Shown piece after piece: positions 1 through 8,504 of a stretch of 45,347 nt of DNA (positions within the stretch are counted from its first letter, which is position 1; each line of letters opens with the position of its first letter). The stretch lies in NCBI GenBank assembly GCA_028868305.1, contig JAGWUS010000031.1, forward strand, positions 1 to 45,347, given 5' to 3'. Under the pieces are notes generated by a model. The model did no database searches, was not told the origin of the DNA, and saw only the letters and a program-made list of their open reading frames with translations. The position numbers were made by a program, and so were the translations under genes. The stretch comes from Burkholderiales bacterium. Its GTDB lineage: Bacteria; Pseudomonadota; Gammaproteobacteria; Burkholderiales; Burkholderiaceae_C.

Positions 1-103
1 GGCGGCTTTCGTTGCAGGTCGCCTGCAGCGCTTTGTGCGCTCGGGTTTCAAGCGGCTGCCCTCCGAGCACCTGGAAACCAGTCTGGGCGTGCTGCTGGGG
101 TAA
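1..103 (+). CDS. C-terminal end of an unidentified protein (5' truncated)
   Basis: An open frame runs from the window edge to a TAA at 101-103 and encodes 33 residues ending SLGVLLG. It is rich in Arg, Leu and Gly. Its codons show the high third-position GC of its neighbours, so it is probably the tail of a real gene that starts upstream of the window. The fragment is too short to assign a family. A weak inverted repeat CTAGA/TCTAG (116-133) follows the stop but has no T-run. Confidence 0.55.
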   Translation, partial: AAFVAGRLQRFVRSGFKRLPSEHLETSLGVLLG

Positions 104-172
104 ACCCCCAATCCAACTAGAAGGACCCCTCTAGAAATCAGGAGGAATAGGGTGGGAATGCGGAAATGCTGC

Positions 173-196
173 AAAATAGCACGATCGTTCTATTTT
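173..196. promoter_or_regulatory. 24-bp palindromic operator for the adjacent TetR regulator
   Basis: Two 12-base arms centred between 184 and 185 pair at 11 of 12 positions: AAAATAG and CTATTTT outside, ACGATCGT inside. The only mismatch is C180/T189. The palindrome ends 16 bases before the ATG of the TetR gene at 213. Length, symmetry and position are those of an autoregulatory TetR operator, with repression by blocking the regulator's own promoter. The function is inferred. No second copy was found upstream of the dehydrogenase at 918. Confidence 0.65.
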
Positions 197-212
197 GTGG
201 AATCCGATTCGC

Positions 213-884
213 ATGTCCTCTTCCCCTGTTGCTGCCAAGTCCGCTACCAAGCGCCCCGCCGCGGCCAAAGCTACGGGTCGCGCCCTGCAAAAAGGCCAGC
301 AGACCAAGCAGGCCATCATTGATGCCGCTTTGGGTCTTGCCACGCAGATAGGCTTGGAAGGTCTGAGCATTGGCGCTTTGGCCGAGGTGATGAAAATGAG
401 CAAATCCGGGGTGTTTGCCCATTTCGGCTCGCGCGAGGAGTTGCAGATTTCGGTGGTGCGCGAGTACCACGACCGCTTTGAGCAGGAGGTTTTTTACCCC
501 GCCCTGCAGCAGCCCCGCGGTCTGCCGCGCCTGCGCACCCTGTTTTCCAACTGGATGCGGCGTACTTCTGCCGAAATTGATTCGGGCTGCCTGTATATCA
601 GCGGTGCCGTGGAATTTGAGGACCGCCCTGGTCCCGTACGTGATGCGCTGGCCGAATCCGTTCTGACCTGGCATGCCGCTTTGCGCCGGGCCATTGAACT
701 GGCCAAGCTGTCGGGCGAACTTCGCGCCGATGCAGACCAGGAGCAAGTGGCGTTTGAGATCCACGGCCTGATTCTGGCGTGGCACTACGAAGCCCGTTTC
801 CTGAAGAACCCAAGCTCCATCCGCCGGGCCAATCAGGGGTTCGAAAACATTCTGGCGCGTTACGGTGCGCCTTCTTCCCCTTAA
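213..884 (+). CDS. TetR/AcrR family transcriptional regulator
   Basis: This 223-residue protein is a one-component repressor. After a basic Ala/Lys-rich leader (about 1-30), residues 31-80 form a TetR helix-turn-helix domain containing IIDAALGLATQIG and MSKSGVFAHFGSREEL. The C-terminal part is the helical ligand-binding domain, of the type common in regulators of fatty-acid genes. The frame is open from a TTG at 195, but the ATG at 213 is preferred because the longer version would overlap the operator at 173-196. It lies 33 bases upstream of the acyl-CoA dehydrogenase and probably responds to an acyl-CoA and controls this beta-oxidation block. The ligand is not evident from the sequence. Confidence 0.9.
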   Translation: MSSSPVAAKSATKRPAAAKATGRALQKGQQTKQAIIDAALGLATQIGLEGLSIGALAEVMKMSKSGVFAHFGSREELQISVVREYHDRFEQEVFYPALQQPRGLPRLRTLFSNWMRRTSAEIDSGCLYISGAVEFEDRPGPVRDALAESVLTWHAALRRAIELAKLSGELRADADQEQVAFEIHGLILAWHYEARFLKNPSSIRRANQGFENILARYGAPSSP

Positions 885-917
885 CTTTTCATCGACGTTT
901 ACTTAGGAGTAACCAGC

Positions 918-2714
918 ATGCCCACCTATACCCCACCCCTGCGCGACATGCAGTTTGTGATGCACGAAGTGCTCAACGTTGTGGACGAACTCAAGCAGAT
1001 CCCCAAACACGGCGACATCGACGCTGACACCATCAATGCCGTGCTGGAAGAAGGTGGCAAGTTCGCTGCCGAGGTCACCTTTCCCTTGAATGTCAGCGGC
1101 GATGCCGAAGGTTGTGCGATTGACCAGACCACCCATGCAGTGACCACCCCCAAGGGTTTCAAGGAAGCCTATGCCAAGTACGTCGAGGGGGGCTGGGCCG
1201 CGCTGGGTTGCAGTCCCGAGTACGGCGGCCAGGGCTTGCCCTTCGTGGTCAACACTGCGTTCTATGAAATGCTCAACAGTGCCAACCAGTCCTGGACCAT
1301 GTACCCCGGCCTGACCCACGGCGCCTACGCCGCCCTGGAAGCCCATGGCACGCCTGAGCAGAAGGCCACTTATCTGCCCAAGATGACCACGGGCGAGTGG
1401 ACCGGTTCCATGTGCCTGACAGAACCCCATTGCGGTACCGATCTGGGCCTGATGCGCACCAAGGCTGAACCCCAGGCCGACGGCACCTACAAGATCACCG
1501 GCAACAAGATTTTCATCAGCGCCGGCGAGCACGACATGACCGATAACATCATCCACTTGGTGCTGGCCCGTCTGCCCGATGCGCCTCCCGGCATCAAGGG
1601 CATCAGCCTGTTCATCGTGCCCAAGGTGCTGGTGAACAAGGATGGCTCTCTGGGTGCGCGCAATGGCATCTACTGCGGCGGCCTGGAGCACAAGATGGGC
1701 ATCAAGGCCAGCGCCACCTGTCAGATGGTGCTGGAAGATGCTATCGGCACCATGGTCGGCCAGCCCAACAAGGGCATGCAGGGCATGTTCGTGATGATGA
1801 ATGCAGCCCGCCTGGGCGTGGGCAATCAGTCCCTTGGCCTGACGGAAGTGGCCTATCAGAACGCCCTGGCCTACGCCAAGGACCGTATCCAAATGCGCAG
1901 CCTGTCGGGCACCAAGGCCAAGGACAAGCCCGCGGACCCCATCATCGTGCACCCCGATGTGCGCAAGATGCTGCTCACTGCCAAGGCCTACGCCGATGGC
2001 GGCCGCGCACTCGAAGCATTCTGCGCCATGCTGCTCGAAAAAGAGCACAACCACCCCGATGAAAAAGTGCGCAAGGATTCCGGCGAAATGCTGGCCCTGC
2101 TGACCCCTATCGTCAAGGCATTTATTACCGACAACGGCCACATTGCCACCAACGCCTGTATGCAGGTGTTTGGCGGCCATGGCTTCATCAAGGAATGGGG
2201 CATGGAGCAGTTTGTGCGCGACAACCGCATCAACATGATCTATGAAGGCACCAACACCATCCAGTCGCTGGACTTGCTGGGCCGCAAGGTGCTGGGCAAC
2301 AACGGTGCAACCCTGCGCAAGTTTGGCAAATTGGTTGCAAAACTGGTGGAAGAAGAAGGTGTCAACGAAAAGATGGCAGAGTTCATCAACCCTATCGCCG
2401 TGCTGGGCGATCAGATGACCAAGTTCACCACAGAAATCGGATTCAAGGGTTTTCAGAATCCGGACGAAGTGGGCGCTGCGGCGGTGGACTACCTGCGTGT
2501 GGCTGGCCATCTGGTGTTTGGATATTTCTGGGCACGCATGGCACAGGTGGCGCTGCGTGAAATTGCCGCTGGCAATACGGATCAGTTTTATCTCGCCAAA
2601 CTGCAAACAGCGCGTTTCTACTTCGCCAAGCTGTTCCCGGAAACCGCTACATTGATGCGTACCGCGCGGTCTGGCGCCAAGGTGCTGATGGATACCGACG
2701 CGGTATTCGCTTAA
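918..2714 (+). CDS. Acyl-CoA dehydrogenase, DmdC/FadE-type with C-terminal extension
   Basis: This 598-residue flavoprotein should perform the FAD-dependent alpha,beta-dehydrogenation of acyl-CoA, the first step of beta-oxidation. It has the long architecture (about 600 rather than 390 residues) with N-terminal, middle and C-terminal acyl-CoA dehydrogenase domains plus the extra C-terminal domain seen in 3-methylmercaptopropionyl-CoA dehydrogenase (DmdC) relatives. MCLTEPHCGTDLGL is the flavin/substrate loop, and IYEGTNTIQSLDLLGRK carries the conserved region around the catalytic glutamate. A Shine-Dalgarno TAGGAG sits at 904-909. It heads the run dehydrogenase, DUF2147, hydroxyacyl-CoA dehydrogenase, thiolase. 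Chain-length specificity cannot be read from the sequence; DmdC proper is unlikely without other dmd genes. Confidence 0.93.
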   Translation: MPTYTPPLRDMQFVMHEVLNVVDELKQIPKHGDIDADTINAVLEEGGKFAAEVTFPLNVSGDAEGCAIDQTTHAVTTPKGFKEAYAKYVEGGWAALGCSPEYGGQGLPFVVNTAFYEMLNSANQSWTMYPGLTHGAYAALEAHGTPEQKATYLPKMTTGEWTGSMCLTEPHCGTDLGLMRTKAEPQADGTYKITGNKIFISAGEHDMTDNIIHLVLARLPDAPPGIKGISLFIVPKVLVNKDGSLGARNGIYCGGLEHKMGIKASATCQMVLEDAIGTMVGQPNKGMQGMFVMMNAARLGVGNQSLGLTEVAYQNALAYAKDRIQMRSLSGTKAKDKPADPIIVHPDVRKMLLTAKAYADGGRALEAFCAMLLEKEHNHPDEKVRKDSGEMLALLTPIVKAFITDNGHIATNACMQVFGGHGFIKEWGMEQFVRDNRINMIYEGTNTIQSLDLLGRKVLGNNGATLRKFGKLVAKLVEEEGVNEKMAEFINPIAVLGDQMTKFTTEIGFKGFQNPDEVGAAAVDYLRVAGHLVFGYFWARMAQVALREIAAGNTDQFYLAKLQTARFYFAKLFPETATLMRTARSGAKVLMDTDAVFA

Positions 2715-2727
2715 AGAGGAGACCACC

Positions 2728-3159
2728 ATGCAACGTACTGCCATTGCTCTCGCCATCGGCTTTGCTTCTTTTGCTGCCATGGCCCAGATGTCCCCCGTGG
2801 GCCTCTGGAAAACCATTGATGACAAGGATGGAACAGCCAAGTCCGAAATCCGGATTGTCGAAAATGGCGGCGTGGTGTCCGGCAAGGTGGACAAAATCCT
2901 GGACCCCAAGACCCGGGACGACAAGTGTGTCGAGTGCTCGGACGAGCGCAAGGACCAGCCTATTCAGGGCATGGAAATCCTGCGCGGCCTCAGGAAGGCA
3001 GATGGCAAGGATGTGTGGGAGGGAGGCAACGTCCTGGACCCCAACAATGGCAAGGTGTACCGCGCGACGGTAACGCCCATCGAGGGCGGCGCCAAGCTCC
3101 AGATGCGTGGCTATATCGGATTCTTCTACCGAACCCAAACCTGGATTCGCGTCCAGTAA
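2728..3159 (+). CDS. DUF2147 family periplasmic protein
   Basis: This 143-residue protein has a clear Sec signal peptide (positive MQR, hydrophobic AIALAIGFASFAAMA, cleavage near residue 19). The mature part matches DUF2147: SPVGLWKTIDD near the start, a KILDPKTRDDKC segment with two cysteines (CVEC), GGNVLDPNNGKVY, and the terminal GYIGFFYRTQTWIR. The family forms a small lipocalin-like beta-barrel of unknown function. It sits 13 bases after the dehydrogenase and 15 before the fadB-like gene, so it is co-transcribed with beta-oxidation enzymes although it is exported. A role in binding fatty acids or membrane lipids is only a guess. Confidence 0.88.
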   Translation: MQRTAIALAIGFASFAAMAQMSPVGLWKTIDDKDGTAKSEIRIVENGGVVSGKVDKILDPKTRDDKCVECSDERKDQPIQGMEILRGLRKADGKDVWEGGNVLDPNNGKVYRATVTPIEGGAKLQMRGYIGFFYRTQTWIRVQ

Positions 3160-3174
3160 TTTTCAGGAAATTTC

Positions 3175-5574
3175 ATGTCCCGTTTCAATGTTCGCAAAGT
3201 CGCCGTGCTCGGCGCAGGGGTGATGGGTGCGCAGATTGCAGCCCATCTGGTGAATGTCAAAGTGCCGGTGGTGCTGTTTGACCTGCCAGCCAAGGAAGGC
3301 CCCAAAAACGGGATCGTCGCCAGGGCGGTCGAGGGCTTGAAAAAGCTCAAGCCCGCCCCGCTGGGCGTGGTGGACGACGCTGCGCTGATCCAGCAGGCCA
3401 ATTATGAAGAGCACATGGATCTGCTCAAGGGCTGCGACCTCATCATCGAGGCCATCGCCGAGCGCATGGACTGGAAGCTCGACCTGTACAAGAAAATTGC
3501 ACCGTTTGTGGCACCCCACGCCATCGTGGCGTCCAACACCTCGGGCCTGTCGATAACCAAGCTCAGCGAGGTACTGCCTGAGGAACTCAAGCCACGCTTC
3601 TGCGGTATCCATTTTTTCAACCCGCCGCGTTACATGGCGCTGGTGGAACTGATCAACACCCCCACCACCGACGCTGCCAATCTGGATGCGCTGGAAGCCT
3701 TTGTCACCAGCAACCTGGGCAAGGGCGTGGTGCGTGCCAAGGACTCCCCCAACTTCATCGCCAACCGCGTCGGCATTGCCGGCATGCTGGCCACCATGAA
3801 GGAAGTGCAGAACTTTGGCCTGACCTTCGACGTGGTCGACGACCTCACCGGCAAGAAGCTCGGACGTGCCAGCTCCGGCACCTTCCGCACGGCGGATGTG
3901 GTGGGCTTGGACACCATGGCGCACGTCATCAAGACGCTGCAGGACACGCTGTCCATTGAGACCGATCCGTTTTACGAGAGTTTTGCGACGCCCGAAGTGC
4001 TCAAGACCCTGCTGGACATGGGCAACCTTGGACAAAAAACCAAAGCCGGTTTTTTCAAAAAGCAAGGCCGCGATGTCCTGCGCTTTGATCTGGCCAGCAA
4101 AGACTATGTGCCTGCCGGCCAGAAGGCCGACGAGGTGTATGGCCGCATGCTCAAGAAGCCTGCCGGCGAACGCCTGAAACTGCTGCGCAACGCCGAAGGC
4201 GCGCAGGGCCAGTTCCTCTGGGCCATTCTGCGCAACAGCTTTCACTATGCCGCCGTGCACCTCGCATCGATTGCCGACAACGCCCGTGATGTGGACTTCT
4301 GCATGCGCTGGGGCTTTGGCATGAAGCAGGGCCCGTTCGAACTGTGGCAGGAGGCCGGCTGGCTGGAAGTGGCCAACATGATCAAGGAAGACATCGATGC
4401 GGGCAAAGCGCTGTGCAAGGCGCCGCTGCCGGACTGGGTCTTCAAGGGCCCGGTGGCTGACGCGGGTGGTGTGCACACTGCCGCCGGTTCCTGGAACCCC
4501 ACCACCAGTACGTTTGCACCGGTGCGCAAGCTGCCGGTGTATGCACGCCAGCACTTCCCCGAGAGTGTGCTGGGTGCGAATGCGCCCACGGCACAAACGG
4601 CCGGCACCACGGTGCAGGAAGACGAGTCCATGCGTTTGTGGACGCTGGACGGCGACGTTTTAATCGCCACCATCAAGACCAAAATGCACGCCATTGGTGG
4701 AGGTGTCATTGAAGGCCTGAGCACGGCGATTGAACTGGCTGAGAAAGACTACCAGGGCCTGGTGATCTGGTCGCCCGATGAGATGTTCTCTGCCGGTGCC
4801 GATCTGCAGTCCATGCTGCCTGGCTTCATGATGGGGGGCGTCAAGGCCATTGACGGTGCGGCCAAGGAGCTGCAGAAAGTCATGCTCAAGTTGCGTTACG
4901 CCAACGTGCCCACGATCTCGGCCATTCGCGGTATCGCGCTGGGCGGTGGTTGTGAAATGGCGGTGTACTCCGGCAAGCGCGTCGCCGCCATGGAAAGCTA
5001 TATCGGCCTGGTGGAAGTCGGCGTCGGCCTGGTGCCGGGTGCCGGTGGCTTGACCTACATTGCACGCCGTGCTTCAGAAAATGCAGCCGCATCTACCGGC
5101 AAGGATTTGCTTCCTTTCCTGACCGAGGGCTTCACTGCCGCCGCCATGGCCAAGGTGGGTACCAGCGCGCTGGAGAGCCGTAAGCTGGGCTACCTGCTGG
5201 ACAGCGATGTGGTGGTGCCGCACAAGGATGAGCTGCTGTATGTGGCCATCAACGAGGCCAAGGCCATGTATGCCTCGGGCTACCGTGCACCGCACAAACG
5301 CCTGTTTCCGGTGGCGGGTCGCAGTGGCATTGCCACCATCAAGGGCTCGCTGGTCAATATGCGCGACGGCGGCTTCGTCAGCGCGCACGACTTCCATATC
5401 GCCGGTCTGATCGCCGAAGTGGTGTGTGGTGGCGATGTGGACGCGGGCACGATGGTGACCGAGGAATACCTCATGACCCTGGAGCGCAAGGCCTTCTGTT
5501 CCCTGCTGACCCACCCCAAAACGCAGGAACGCATTATGGGAATGATGTCCACCGGCAAACCCGTGCGCAACTGA
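3175..5574 (+). CDS. Bifunctional 3-hydroxyacyl-CoA dehydrogenase / enoyl-CoA hydratase (FadB/FadN-like)
   Basis: This 799-residue enzyme hydrates trans-2-enoyl-CoA and oxidises the 3-hydroxyacyl-CoA with NAD. The N-terminal Rossmann domain starts with VLGAGVMGAQIA (about 10-21), followed by the substrate-loop motif GIHFFNPPRYMALVELI with the catalytic His, and two C-terminal HAD domains to about residue 420. A crotonase domain occupies about 480-700, with IRGIALGGGCEMA and VEVGVGLVPGAGG forming the oxyanion hole and active-site region. Dehydrogenase first and hydratase second is the FadN-type order, the reverse of E. coli FadB. It follows DUF2147 by 15 bases and precedes the thiolase by 24, so these genes form one operon. 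Confidence 0.94.
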   Translation: MSRFNVRKVAVLGAGVMGAQIAAHLVNVKVPVVLFDLPAKEGPKNGIVARAVEGLKKLKPAPLGVVDDAALIQQANYEEHMDLLKGCDLIIEAIAERMDWKLDLYKKIAPFVAPHAIVASNTSGLSITKLSEVLPEELKPRFCGIHFFNPPRYMALVELINTPTTDAANLDALEAFVTSNLGKGVVRAKDSPNFIANRVGIAGMLATMKEVQNFGLTFDVVDDLTGKKLGRASSGTFRTADVVGLDTMAHVIKTLQDTLSIETDPFYESFATPEVLKTLLDMGNLGQKTKAGFFKKQGRDVLRFDLASKDYVPAGQKADEVYGRMLKKPAGERLKLLRNAEGAQGQFLWAILRNSFHYAAVHLASIADNARDVDFCMRWGFGMKQGPFELWQEAGWLEVANMIKEDIDAGKALCKAPLPDWVFKGPVADAGGVHTAAGSWNPTTSTFAPVRKLPVYARQHFPESVLGANAPTAQTAGTTVQEDESMRLWTLDGDVLIATIKTKMHAIGGGVIEGLSTAIELAEKDYQGLVIWSPDEMFSAGADLQSMLPGFMMGGVKAIDGAAKELQKVMLKLRYANVPTISAIRGIALGGGCEMAVYSGKRVAAMESYIGLVEVGVGLVPGAGGLTYIARRASENAAASTGKDLLPFLTEGFTAAAMAKVGTSALESRKLGYLLDSDVVVPHKDELLYVAINEAKAMYASGYRAPHKRLFPVAGRSGIATIKGSLVNMRDGGFVSAHDFHIAGLIAEVVCGGDVDAGTMVTEEYLMTLERKAFCSLLTHPKTQERIMGMMSTGKPVRN

Positions 5575-5598
5575 TCCTGCAGCGAAAGAAACAACACC

Positions 5599-6792
5599 AT
5601 GAAACAAGTTCAAGACGCCTATATCGTTGCTGCCACCCGTACGCCCATTGGCCGTTCGCACCGCGGTTATTTCCGCAATACCCGCCCCGATGATTTGCTG
5701 GTGGCTGCCCTCAAGTCCGCACTGGCGCAAGCGCCCGGGCTGGACCCTAAGGCCATCGAAGACCTGATCTGCGGCTGCGCCATTCCCGAAGGCCAGCAAG
5801 GCCTCAACATTGCACGCATTGGCGCCGTGCTGGCGGGCCTGCCCACCAGCGTGGGCGGCATTACGGTCAACCGCTTCTGCGCTTCGGGTTTGTCGGCAAT
5901 CCAGATGGCGGCCGACCGCATCCGCGTGGGGGAGGCCGATGTCATGTTTGCCGCCGGCGTGGAAAGCATGAGCATGGTGCCCATGATGGGCAACGCGCCC
6001 TCGCTGTCGCCGCGCATTTTTGAGAGCGACGACGTGGGCATTGCCTACGGTATGGGGCTGACAGCCGAGAAGGTGGCCAACCAGTGGAAGGTCAGCCGCG
6101 AGGCGCAGGATGCCTTTGCGGTGGAGTCGCACAAGCGGGCGCTGGCGGGCCAGGCACGGGGTGACTTTGCAGCTGAGATCACGCCGGTCGAGGTGGTGGA
6201 CCGCACGGCCAATCTGGCTACCGGCGAGGTGGTCGAGAGCCGTCGCACTGTCAGCATGGACGAAGGCGCGCGCGCCGACACCACGCTGGAAGGTCTGGCC
6301 AAGTTGCGTACTGTATTTTCTGCACGCGGTTCGGTAACTGCCGGCAACAGCTCGCAAACCTCTGATGGCGCTGGCGCGCTGATTCTGGCCAGTGAGAAGG
6401 CAGTCAAACAGTATGGCCTGACGCCCCTGGCGCGCTTTGTGTCCTTTGCCAGCCGCGGTGTGCCTTCGCACATCATGGGCATCGGCCCGATTGAGGCCAT
6501 TCCTGCCGCCCTGCGCAATGCGGGACTGCAGCAGGATGCGATTGACTGGTTTGAGCTGAATGAAGCTTTTGCCGCCCAGTCGCTGGCGGTGGTCAACACG
6601 CTGGGGATGGACCCGGCCAAGGTCAACCCCATCGGCGGCGCCATTGCGCTGGGCCACCCCCTGGGTGCGACTGGTGCCATGCGCTCGGCCACGGCCATTC
6701 ATGCCCTGCAGCGCAACAAGCTCAAGTACGCCATGGTCACCATGTGTGTGGGCATGGGGCAGGGCGCGGCCGGAATCTTCGAGCGGGTCTAA
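5599..6792 (+). CDS. fadA: Acetyl-CoA C-acyltransferase (3-ketoacyl-CoA thiolase)
   Basis: This 397-residue thiolase cleaves 3-ketoacyl-CoA with CoA to acetyl-CoA and a shortened acyl-CoA. The nucleophilic Cys94 lies in NRFCASGLSA, His353 in GHPLGATGAM, and the acid/base Cys383 in CVGMGQGAAG. NEAFAAQ is also present, so the full active site is intact. Length is normal for the family. It is the last gene of the fadE-like/DUF2147/fadB-like/thiolase run, and a terminator hairpin follows 16 bases after the stop. The symbol reflects function and position; orthology with E. coli FadA rather than another degradative thiolase is not proven. Confidence 0.92.
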   Translation: MKQVQDAYIVAATRTPIGRSHRGYFRNTRPDDLLVAALKSALAQAPGLDPKAIEDLICGCAIPEGQQGLNIARIGAVLAGLPTSVGGITVNRFCASGLSAIQMAADRIRVGEADVMFAAGVESMSMVPMMGNAPSLSPRIFESDDVGIAYGMGLTAEKVANQWKVSREAQDAFAVESHKRALAGQARGDFAAEITPVEVVDRTANLATGEVVESRRTVSMDEGARADTTLEGLAKLRTVFSARGSVTAGNSSQTSDGAGALILASEKAVKQYGLTPLARFVSFASRGVPSHIMGIGPIEAIPAALRNAGLQQDAIDWFELNEAFAAQSLAVVNTLGMDPAKVNPIGGAIALGHPLGATGAMRSATAIHALQRNKLKYAMVTMCVGMGQGAAGIFERV

Positions 6793-6808
6793 TACTCCTA
6801 GTTACCAG

Positions 6809-6830
6809 GGCCACCGCAAGGTGGCCTTTT
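6809..6830 (+). terminator. Rho-independent terminator after the thiolase gene
   Basis: GGCCACC (6809-6815), a GCAA loop, GGTGGCC (6820-6826) and then TTTT form a perfect 7-bp GC-rich stem with a stable tetraloop and a short T-run. It ends 16 bases before the start of the thioesterase gene, so the downstream pair depends on readthrough or its own promoter. Confidence 0.75.
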
Positions 6831-6846
6831 GCATGGAACCCCTTGC

Positions 6847-7653
6847 ATGAATGAACACGTTTTTGACCAGGCCATTGCGTTGCAGATGCAGGCAGATGGC
6901 AGCTTTGCGGGGCACACCAGTGCGGCCTACGCCAATATGGTGGGGCCCTTTGGTGGCATCAGCGCTGCGCAGATGATGCAGGCGGTGCTGCTGCATCCCC
7001 AGCGCCTGGGCGAGCCGGTGTCGCTCACGGTTAATTTTGCAGCGGCGCTGGCGCACGGCCCCTTCACCATCGTGGCGCGTGCAGCCCGCACCAACCGGTC
7101 CACCCAGCACTGGATGCTGGAGGTACTGCAGGATGGCGCAACGGTGATGACAGGGACCGCTTTCACGGCAATGCGCCGCGAAACTTGGAGCGTGGACGAG
7201 GAGGCCATGCCAACGTGCCCACCGCCTGACCAGGTGCCTGGTGGCGAGGGCCCTATCCCGATGGAGTGGATCAAACGCTATGAAATCCGGCCCATTTCCG
7301 GCGCGATCCCCAAGGTCTGGGACGGTAGCGGTGATAGCAGCCAGACCCGGTTGTGGATGCGTGACTGTCCAGCACGACCCCTGGATTTCGCCTCGCTGAC
7401 GGCTCTGTCCGATGTGTTCTTTCCGCGCGTGTTTGTTCGCCGCGCCACGCTGGTGCCTATTGGCACGGTGACCATGACTGTGTACTTTCACGCCGACAGT
7501 GCGCAGTTGCAGGCCACGGGTAGTGGCTATTTGCTGGGCCAAGCCCAGGCCCAGGCCTTTCGCAATGGCTACTTTGACCAGACCAGCCAGTTGTGGAATG
7601 AGGCGGGCGTATTGCTCGTCACCACACACCAGATCGTTTATTACAAAGAGTAG
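6847..7653 (+). CDS. Acyl-CoA thioesterase domain protein (double hotdog, TesB-like)
   Basis: This 268-residue protein resembles the tandem-hotdog TesB-like acyl-CoA thioesterases that hydrolyse acyl-CoA to free acid and CoA. The first hotdog contains GPFGGISAAQMMQAVL and PVSLTVNFAAAL; the second contains the region RLWMRDCPARPLDFASLTALSD and a terminal GYLLGQAQAQAFRNGYFDQ strand. ATG 6847 is used because an upstream TTG at 6829 would lie in the tail of the terminator. It is followed by an enoyl-CoA hydratase 12 bases on. It probably relieves CoA trapping by slowly metabolised acyl groups. Substrate unknown. Confidence 0.85.
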   Translation: MNEHVFDQAIALQMQADGSFAGHTSAAYANMVGPFGGISAAQMMQAVLLHPQRLGEPVSLTVNFAAALAHGPFTIVARAARTNRSTQHWMLEVLQDGATVMTGTAFTAMRRETWSVDEEAMPTCPPPDQVPGGEGPIPMEWIKRYEIRPISGAIPKVWDGSGDSSQTRLWMRDCPARPLDFASLTALSDVFFPRVFVRRATLVPIGTVTMTVYFHADSAQLQATGSGYLLGQAQAQAFRNGYFDQTSQLWNEAGVLLVTTHQIVYYKE

Positions 7654-7665
7654 GAGAACCAGACC

Positions 7666-8430
7666 ATGACCGACATCCTGATCGACACCACCGAGGGGGT
7701 GATGACGCTGACCATCAACCGCCCGAACAAGAAAAACTCGCTGACCCAGGCCATGTACGGTGCCCTGGCCGATGGTTTGGCACAGGCCGCAGCCGATTCG
7801 GCGATCCGCGTTGCGGTGATCCAGGGCCATGTGGCCATCTTCAGTGCGGGCAATGACATTGGCGACTTTCTCAATGGCCCAACGTCCACGCTGGAGTCCC
7901 CGGTGTACCGTTTTCTTCAGGGCATTGCGCAGTTCCCCAAGCCCCTGATTGCAGCGGTGTGCGGCCCTGCGGTGGGCGTGGGTACCACCATGCTATTCCA
8001 TTGCGACCTGGTGTACGCGGGCGACAACGCAGCGTTTTCCATGCCCTTCGTGAATCTGGGTTTGTGCCCGGAAGCCGCGTCGAGCCTGCTGGTGCCGCAG
8101 ATGATGGGCTACCACCGCGCTGCCGAAGCCCTGCTGCTGGGCGAGCCCTTCATGGCCGAGGCCGCCATGGAAGTCGGCCTGGTCAATCGCGTGGTACCCC
8201 CCACCGAGGCCAATGGGGTTGCACAGGCGCAGGCGCGCAAGCTCGCGGCAAAGCCGCTGTCCGCACTGGTCGAAACCAAGCGTTTCATGAAGAAAGGCCA
8301 GACCGAGCAGGTACTCGCGCGCATGGCCGAAGAAGGCCAGAGCTTTGGCCGCATGCTCAAGGAGCCCGCAGCCCGCGAGGCATTCACCGCGTTTATGGAG
8401 AAGCGCAAGCCAGACTTCTCGAAGGTTTGA
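7666..8430 (+). CDS. Enoyl-CoA hydratase/isomerase family protein
   Basis: This 254-residue crotonase-fold protein has the first oxyanion-hole segment FSAGNDIGDFLNG (about 62-74), a second around AAVCGPAVGVGTTML (about 100-114), and FVNLGLCPEAASSLL, the usual position of the catalytic glutamate. A strong Shine-Dalgarno TAGGAGAA precedes the ATG. It probably forms a two-gene unit with the thioesterase at 6847. The exact reaction (hydration, isomerisation or ring chemistry) cannot be decided; the GND motif is common in PaaG/ECI-like members. A dispersed repeat follows the stop. Confidence 0.88.
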   Translation: MTDILIDTTEGVMTLTINRPNKKNSLTQAMYGALADGLAQAAADSAIRVAVIQGHVAIFSAGNDIGDFLNGPTSTLESPVYRFLQGIAQFPKPLIAAVCGPAVGVGTTMLFHCDLVYAGDNAAFSMPFVNLGLCPEAASSLLVPQMMGYHRAAEALLLGEPFMAEAAMEVGLVNRVVPPTEANGVAQAQARKLAAKPLSALVETKRFMKKGQTEQVLARMAEEGQSFGRMLKEPAAREAFTAFMEKRKPDFSKV

Positions 8431-8447
8431 GGAATTTATAGAAGAAA

Positions 8448-8502
8448 GGCCTATAGCCCCCGTGGATATTGCACAGTTAGCTATTGAAATAGTAGCTATC
8501 AG
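8448..8502 (+). repeat. Dispersed repeat element, intergenic copy
   Basis: The left end reads GGCCTATAGCCC, the middle GCACAGTTAGCTATTG, and the right end GTAGCTAT. It belongs to a family sharing a GGCCTCTAGCCC-like start, a GCGCAA-like middle and an AGCTA...ATAGC end. Other copies are at 22648, 40406 and 41371, with truncated ones at 32261, 32646 and 35444. This copy fills the gap between the convergent hydratase and arfB genes. Confidence 0.7.
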
Positions 8503-8504
8503 AA

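Noticed and set aside
903-2951. 682-codon open frame on the minus strand opposite the acyl-CoA dehydrogenase
   Set aside because: It is antisense to a gene with clear family motifs. Its His/Gly/Val/Leu-rich composition is the usual by-product of GC-rich third positions on the opposite strand. The long minus frames at 3163-4596, 5074-6702, 9376-11487 and 12216-13400 were rejected for the same reason.
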